Positions 3,471 to 5,957 of a DNA stretch of 5,957 bases are shown in pieces. Both the position numbers and the translations under genes were made by a program. Positions within the stretch are counted from its first letter, which is position 1, and every line of letters starts with the position of its first letter. Under the pieces are notes generated by a model, which worked only from the letters and a program-made list of their open reading frames with translations, was not told the origin of the DNA and did not search any database. Source of the stretch: Chitinophagaceae bacterium. GTDB lineage: Bacteria; Bacteroidota; Bacteroidia; Chitinophagales; Chitinophagaceae. The stretch is from contig CANCKV010000230.1 in the NCBI GenBank assembly GCA_947378615.1, positions 1 through 5,957 of the forward strand. Direction: 5' to 3'.

Positions 3471-5957
3471 ATGACAGAATTAGCCGCAATAGAAATTTTT
3501 AAATCAGGAATTGTAACATCAGTATCAATTCCGGATTCTTCTTTTTGGCAAATTTTATTCCCCGTCGTAGGAGAAAATATTTTTAGTAAATGGGATAATA
3601 AAACCAACAATCAAATCATTGAATTTACCAGACAAATATTTGATTCTCTTCTTCCTGTTAAGTTATCCATTTCCATCAATAATCACGATTTTCAATGTAC
3701 TGCCTTTCGAAATAGCGAAGAAAAAGCTACAATTTGTTGGGAAACTTCTCTTGATGTTTCTAAAGTAGGGTATGAAAATGTCGTAAAGGATAGAATGGAT
3801 TTGGTAAATCTCTCCTTTAAAAATGCCAATACTGCTATTCATTTTGTAAAAGAAAATGGTAGTTTTTTCGACTTCAATGATGCACTCAATAATATGTTAG
3901 GGTATTCGAGAGAGGAGTTCTTTCAATTGGATATTTTTGATATCATACCTAATAGTACCCCCGAAACTTGGAAGATAGTTTGGAGAGGGTTGAAAGAAAG
4001 AGGAAGTAAAACTGTTTTTTCACAACAGAAGAAAAAAGACGGGTCATTAATTGATATTGAACTAAAGTCTAGTTTGATTTATTTTGATGGCATTGAATTG
4101 AATTGTGCCTTCATAAATGACATTACTGAAAGGAAAAAGTTAGAGAATAAGTTATTGATGTTTGATTATTCATTCAAAAAAATCTCTGCTCCAATTATAT
4201 TCTTCAGAAAAGACGGTAGTATTTTTGATTGCAATGAGGCCTATTGCAAATTATTTGGGTATGATGAGCATGAAATACTGAATCTTTCATTATTTGATTT
4301 CGGAGCAGGATTTACGCTGCAAACTTTTGAACAATACTGGGATAACGTAAAAACATTGGGCAATTTTAGTTTTAAATCCCATAGAACTCGAAAAGATGGA
4401 ACTATTATAGATGTTGAAATAGTACCCAATTATATCAAGTTTGGTGATACAGAATTGATTTGTTCATTTGTAAAAGATATTACGGAACAGTTGAAGTTAG
4501 AGCATTCTTTGGTAGAAGAGAAATCAATGCTTCGGACATTAATTGATAATCTTCCTTTTCCAGTATATGTGAAAGATGCAGAAGCAAAGAAACTGATTGT
4601 AAATAAGCCATATCAAGATTTTATTCGAAAGTTAAATTTGAATACGGACGTCATTGGGAAAGATGATTTGGATATATTCAAAGGAATATCCAATCAAATA
4701 GGCTACAATCTTGATATGAGGGTACTGAAAACAGGGAAGTCTGTAATAGAAGAAAATGAAACCTATTATTTTCAAAATAATGACAAAAGAGACTTATTAA
4801 CAACAAAGTTGCCTTTGATTGATGGATTTGGAAATATTTATGGACTTGTAGGATTTAGTGTAGATATTACAGAGAAGAAGAAACTAGACGAATCCTTAAA
4901 ACTAGTTGATTTTGCCTTTAGGAGAGCTGCAGTTCCTATGCATATTATTCAAAGGGATGGCAAGGTTTATGACTGCAATTTGGCCGCTTGCTATGCTTTG
5001 GGTTATACAGAAGAGGAGTATAAGTCACTTAGTATTTTGGAGATCAATAGGGGGATTTCTTTAGAAACATTTACTACTTTATGGGATAGAATTGCTGTTA
5101 ACACTGAAATGGCTTTTAATTACAGACTTTGGAAAAAGAACAATAAATATGTTGATGTAGAAATTAGAAGTAATAAAATTATTTATGGTGACATAGAGTT
5201 ATTGTGTTCGTCGTTTATTGATATTACTGAAAAGAAAAAGCTAGAGGAATCCTTAAAATTAGTTGACTTTGCATTTAGAAGTGCCTCCGTTCCGATGCAC
5301 TTTATTAAAGAAGATGGGCAGGTATTTGATTGCAATCATGCCGCCTGTCATTTGTTGGGATATACGGAAGAAGAGTATAAATCATTAACAATCTTTGACA
5401 TTAATCCTTTATCTGCGCCAGCAATATTTCCAAAAATTTGGGAGAGCTTGAATACTGAGTCAGATAAAGTTATCTACTTATGTATATTAAAGAAAAATGG
5501 AGAGACTCTTGATGTAGAAGTACGAACTAATAAGATTAAATATGGAGAATTAGAGTTGATGTGTTCTTCATTTGTAGATATTACTGATAAGAAAAGGACA
5601 GAGGAAAGGCTAAAGATGGTAGATTATGCGTTTAGAAATGCATCAATTTCTATGCAATTCTTAAGGAAGGATGGGTCTCTTTATGATTTTAATAATAGGG
5701 CATTTGAAATTCTTGGCTACAATAAAGAAGAATATCAAACTATTAGTCTATTTGATTTTACACTAAGACACACTCCTGAAAGCTGGAAAATTAGGTGGGA
5801 GGAATTGAAAAATGGCAACAATGAAACATTTGTTGCAAAAATCAAAAGGAAGGATAATTCTATGATTGATGTGGAGATGCGTACTATCATCATCAATTAT
5901 GAAAATGAAGAGCTAGCTTTTGCTTGTACAATTGATATTACTGATAAGAAAAGAACA
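3471..5957 (+). CDS. Multi-PAS sensor protein, 3' end outside the window
   Basis: The frame is open for 829 codons from the ATG at 3471 to the window edge with no stop, so only the N-terminal part is visible. The start is well fixed: an in-frame TAA lies at 3465-3467, six bases upstream. Residues 1-112 form an unassigned N-terminal region. Six PAS units follow: PAS1 about 115-221, PAS2 231-339, PAS3 352-468, PAS4 478-587, PAS5 597-706 and PAS6 716-825. Each ends in the PAC-type signature DIT(E/D) at D217, D336, D465, D584, D703 and D822. PAS1, 2, 4, 5 and 6 are of one type (DGxxxDxN then GY, an invariant Trp at 171, 290, 538, 657 and 776, and a closing EL...DIT). PAS3 is a divergent type starting TLIDNLPFPVYVKD (356-369). 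Short helices (KKKLEESLKLVDFAFR type) join the units. No signal peptide or membrane segment is visible, so the protein is probably cytoplasmic. The output domain is not seen; a histidine kinase, GGDEF domain or sigma-54 activator are all possible. Ligands are unknown. Confidence 0.92.
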   Translation, partial: MTELAAIEIFKSGIVTSVSIPDSSFWQILFPVVGENIFSKWDNKTNNQIIEFTRQIFDSLLPVKLSISINNHDFQCTAFRNSEEKATICWETSLDVSKVGYENVVKDRMDLVNLSFKNANTAIHFVKENGSFFDFNDALNNMLGYSREEFFQLDIFDIIPNSTPETWKIVWRGLKERGSKTVFSQQKKKDGSLIDIELKSSLIYFDGIELNCAFINDITERKKLENKLLMFDYSFKKISAPIIFFRKDGSIFDCNEAYCKLFGYDEHEILNLSLFDFGAGFTLQTFEQYWDNVKTLGNFSFKSHRTRKDGTIIDVEIVPNYIKFGDTELICSFVKDITEQLKLEHSLVEEKSMLRTLIDNLPFPVYVKDAEAKKLIVNKPYQDFIRKLNLNTDVIGKDDLDIFKGISNQIGYNLDMRVLKTGKSVIEENETYYFQNNDKRDLLTTKLPLIDGFGNIYGLVGFSVDITEKKKLDESLKLVDFAFRRAAVPMHIIQRDGKVYDCNLAACYALGYTEEEYKSLSILEINRGISLETFTTLWDRIAVNTEMAFNYRLWKKNNKYVDVEIRSNKIIYGDIELLCSSFIDITEKKKLEESLKLVDFAFRSASVPMHFIKEDGQVFDCNHAACHLLGYTEEEYKSLTIFDINPLSAPAIFPKIWESLNTESDKVIYLCILKKNGETLDVEVRTNKIKYGELELMCSSFVDITDKKRTEERLKMVDYAFRNASISMQFLRKDGSLYDFNNRAFEILGYNKEEYQTISLFDFTLRHTPESWKIRWEELKNGNNETFVAKIKRKDNSMIDVEMRTIIINYENEELAFACTIDITDKKRT
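4863..5576 (+). repeat. Recently duplicated PAS units 4 and 5 within the sensor gene
   Basis: The 357-base segments encoding residues from about 465 to 583 and from 584 to 702 align without gaps. By eye, 68 of 119 residues are identical. Most of the matches fall in the first half: the linker helix ESLKLVDFAFR, then VPMH, DCN, AAC, and LGYTEEEYKSL. The DNA also matches over parts of this segment, for example GAATCCTTAAAA in unit 4 against GAATCCTTAAAA in unit 5. The second halves have diverged more strongly, apart from YG-x2-EL-x-CSSF near the end. Confidence 0.7.

Noticed and set aside
4241..4429. Minus-strand frame of 62 codons
   Set aside because: It is antisense within the PAS protein gene, which is strongly supported by motifs in the plus frame.
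4890..5580. LOV photoreceptor domains, because of cysteines in PAS units
   Set aside because: The flavin-adduct motif (N-C-R-F-L-Q type) is absent. The cysteines sit in a DCN motif near the start of the unit and in EL-x-C near its end.

Overview
The window is strongly AT-rich and looks like a chromosomal segment of a Bacteroidota (Bacteroidetes) bacterium. The evidence is the A/T-ending codon use, the lack of Shine-Dalgarno sequences before the starts, TAnnTTTG-type promoter matches, a secreted M28 peptidase with a C-terminal PDZ domain, and a multi-PAS protein of a kind common in that phylum. Genus cannot be told from the sequence.

Layout: 1-473 is non-coding apart from a questionable 5' extension of the first gene. 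474-2120 encodes an exported zinc aminopeptidase-like protein (M28 fold, PA-like insert, PDZ tail). 2121-2467 is non-coding, with a possible stem-loop just after the stop and a good promoter match just before the next gene. 2468-2752 encodes a 94-residue lipoprotein resembling the Bor family. 2753-3470 is a 718-base gene-free stretch with fragments of a REP-like interspersed element, a 77/76-base tandem duplication, and a triad of mutually complementary 9-10-base words just upstream of the last gene. 3471-5957 is the first 829 codons of a large multi-PAS sensor protein that runs off the window.

All three genes are on the + strand, but the gaps of 347 and 718 bases argue for separate transcription. 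I see no functional link between them. The peptidase and lipoprotein are envelope proteins, while the PAS protein shows no signal peptide or membrane segment in the visible part and is probably cytoplasmic.

The most interesting object is the PAS protein. Five of its six PAS units sit in gap-free 119-residue register. One divergent PAS unit is spliced in with a different length (129). Three units share an identically spaced cysteine triplet, and two adjacent units look recently duplicated. The output domain lies beyond the window edge. I do not see a mobile element with a transposase, a CRISPR array, an RNA gene or a defence cassette.
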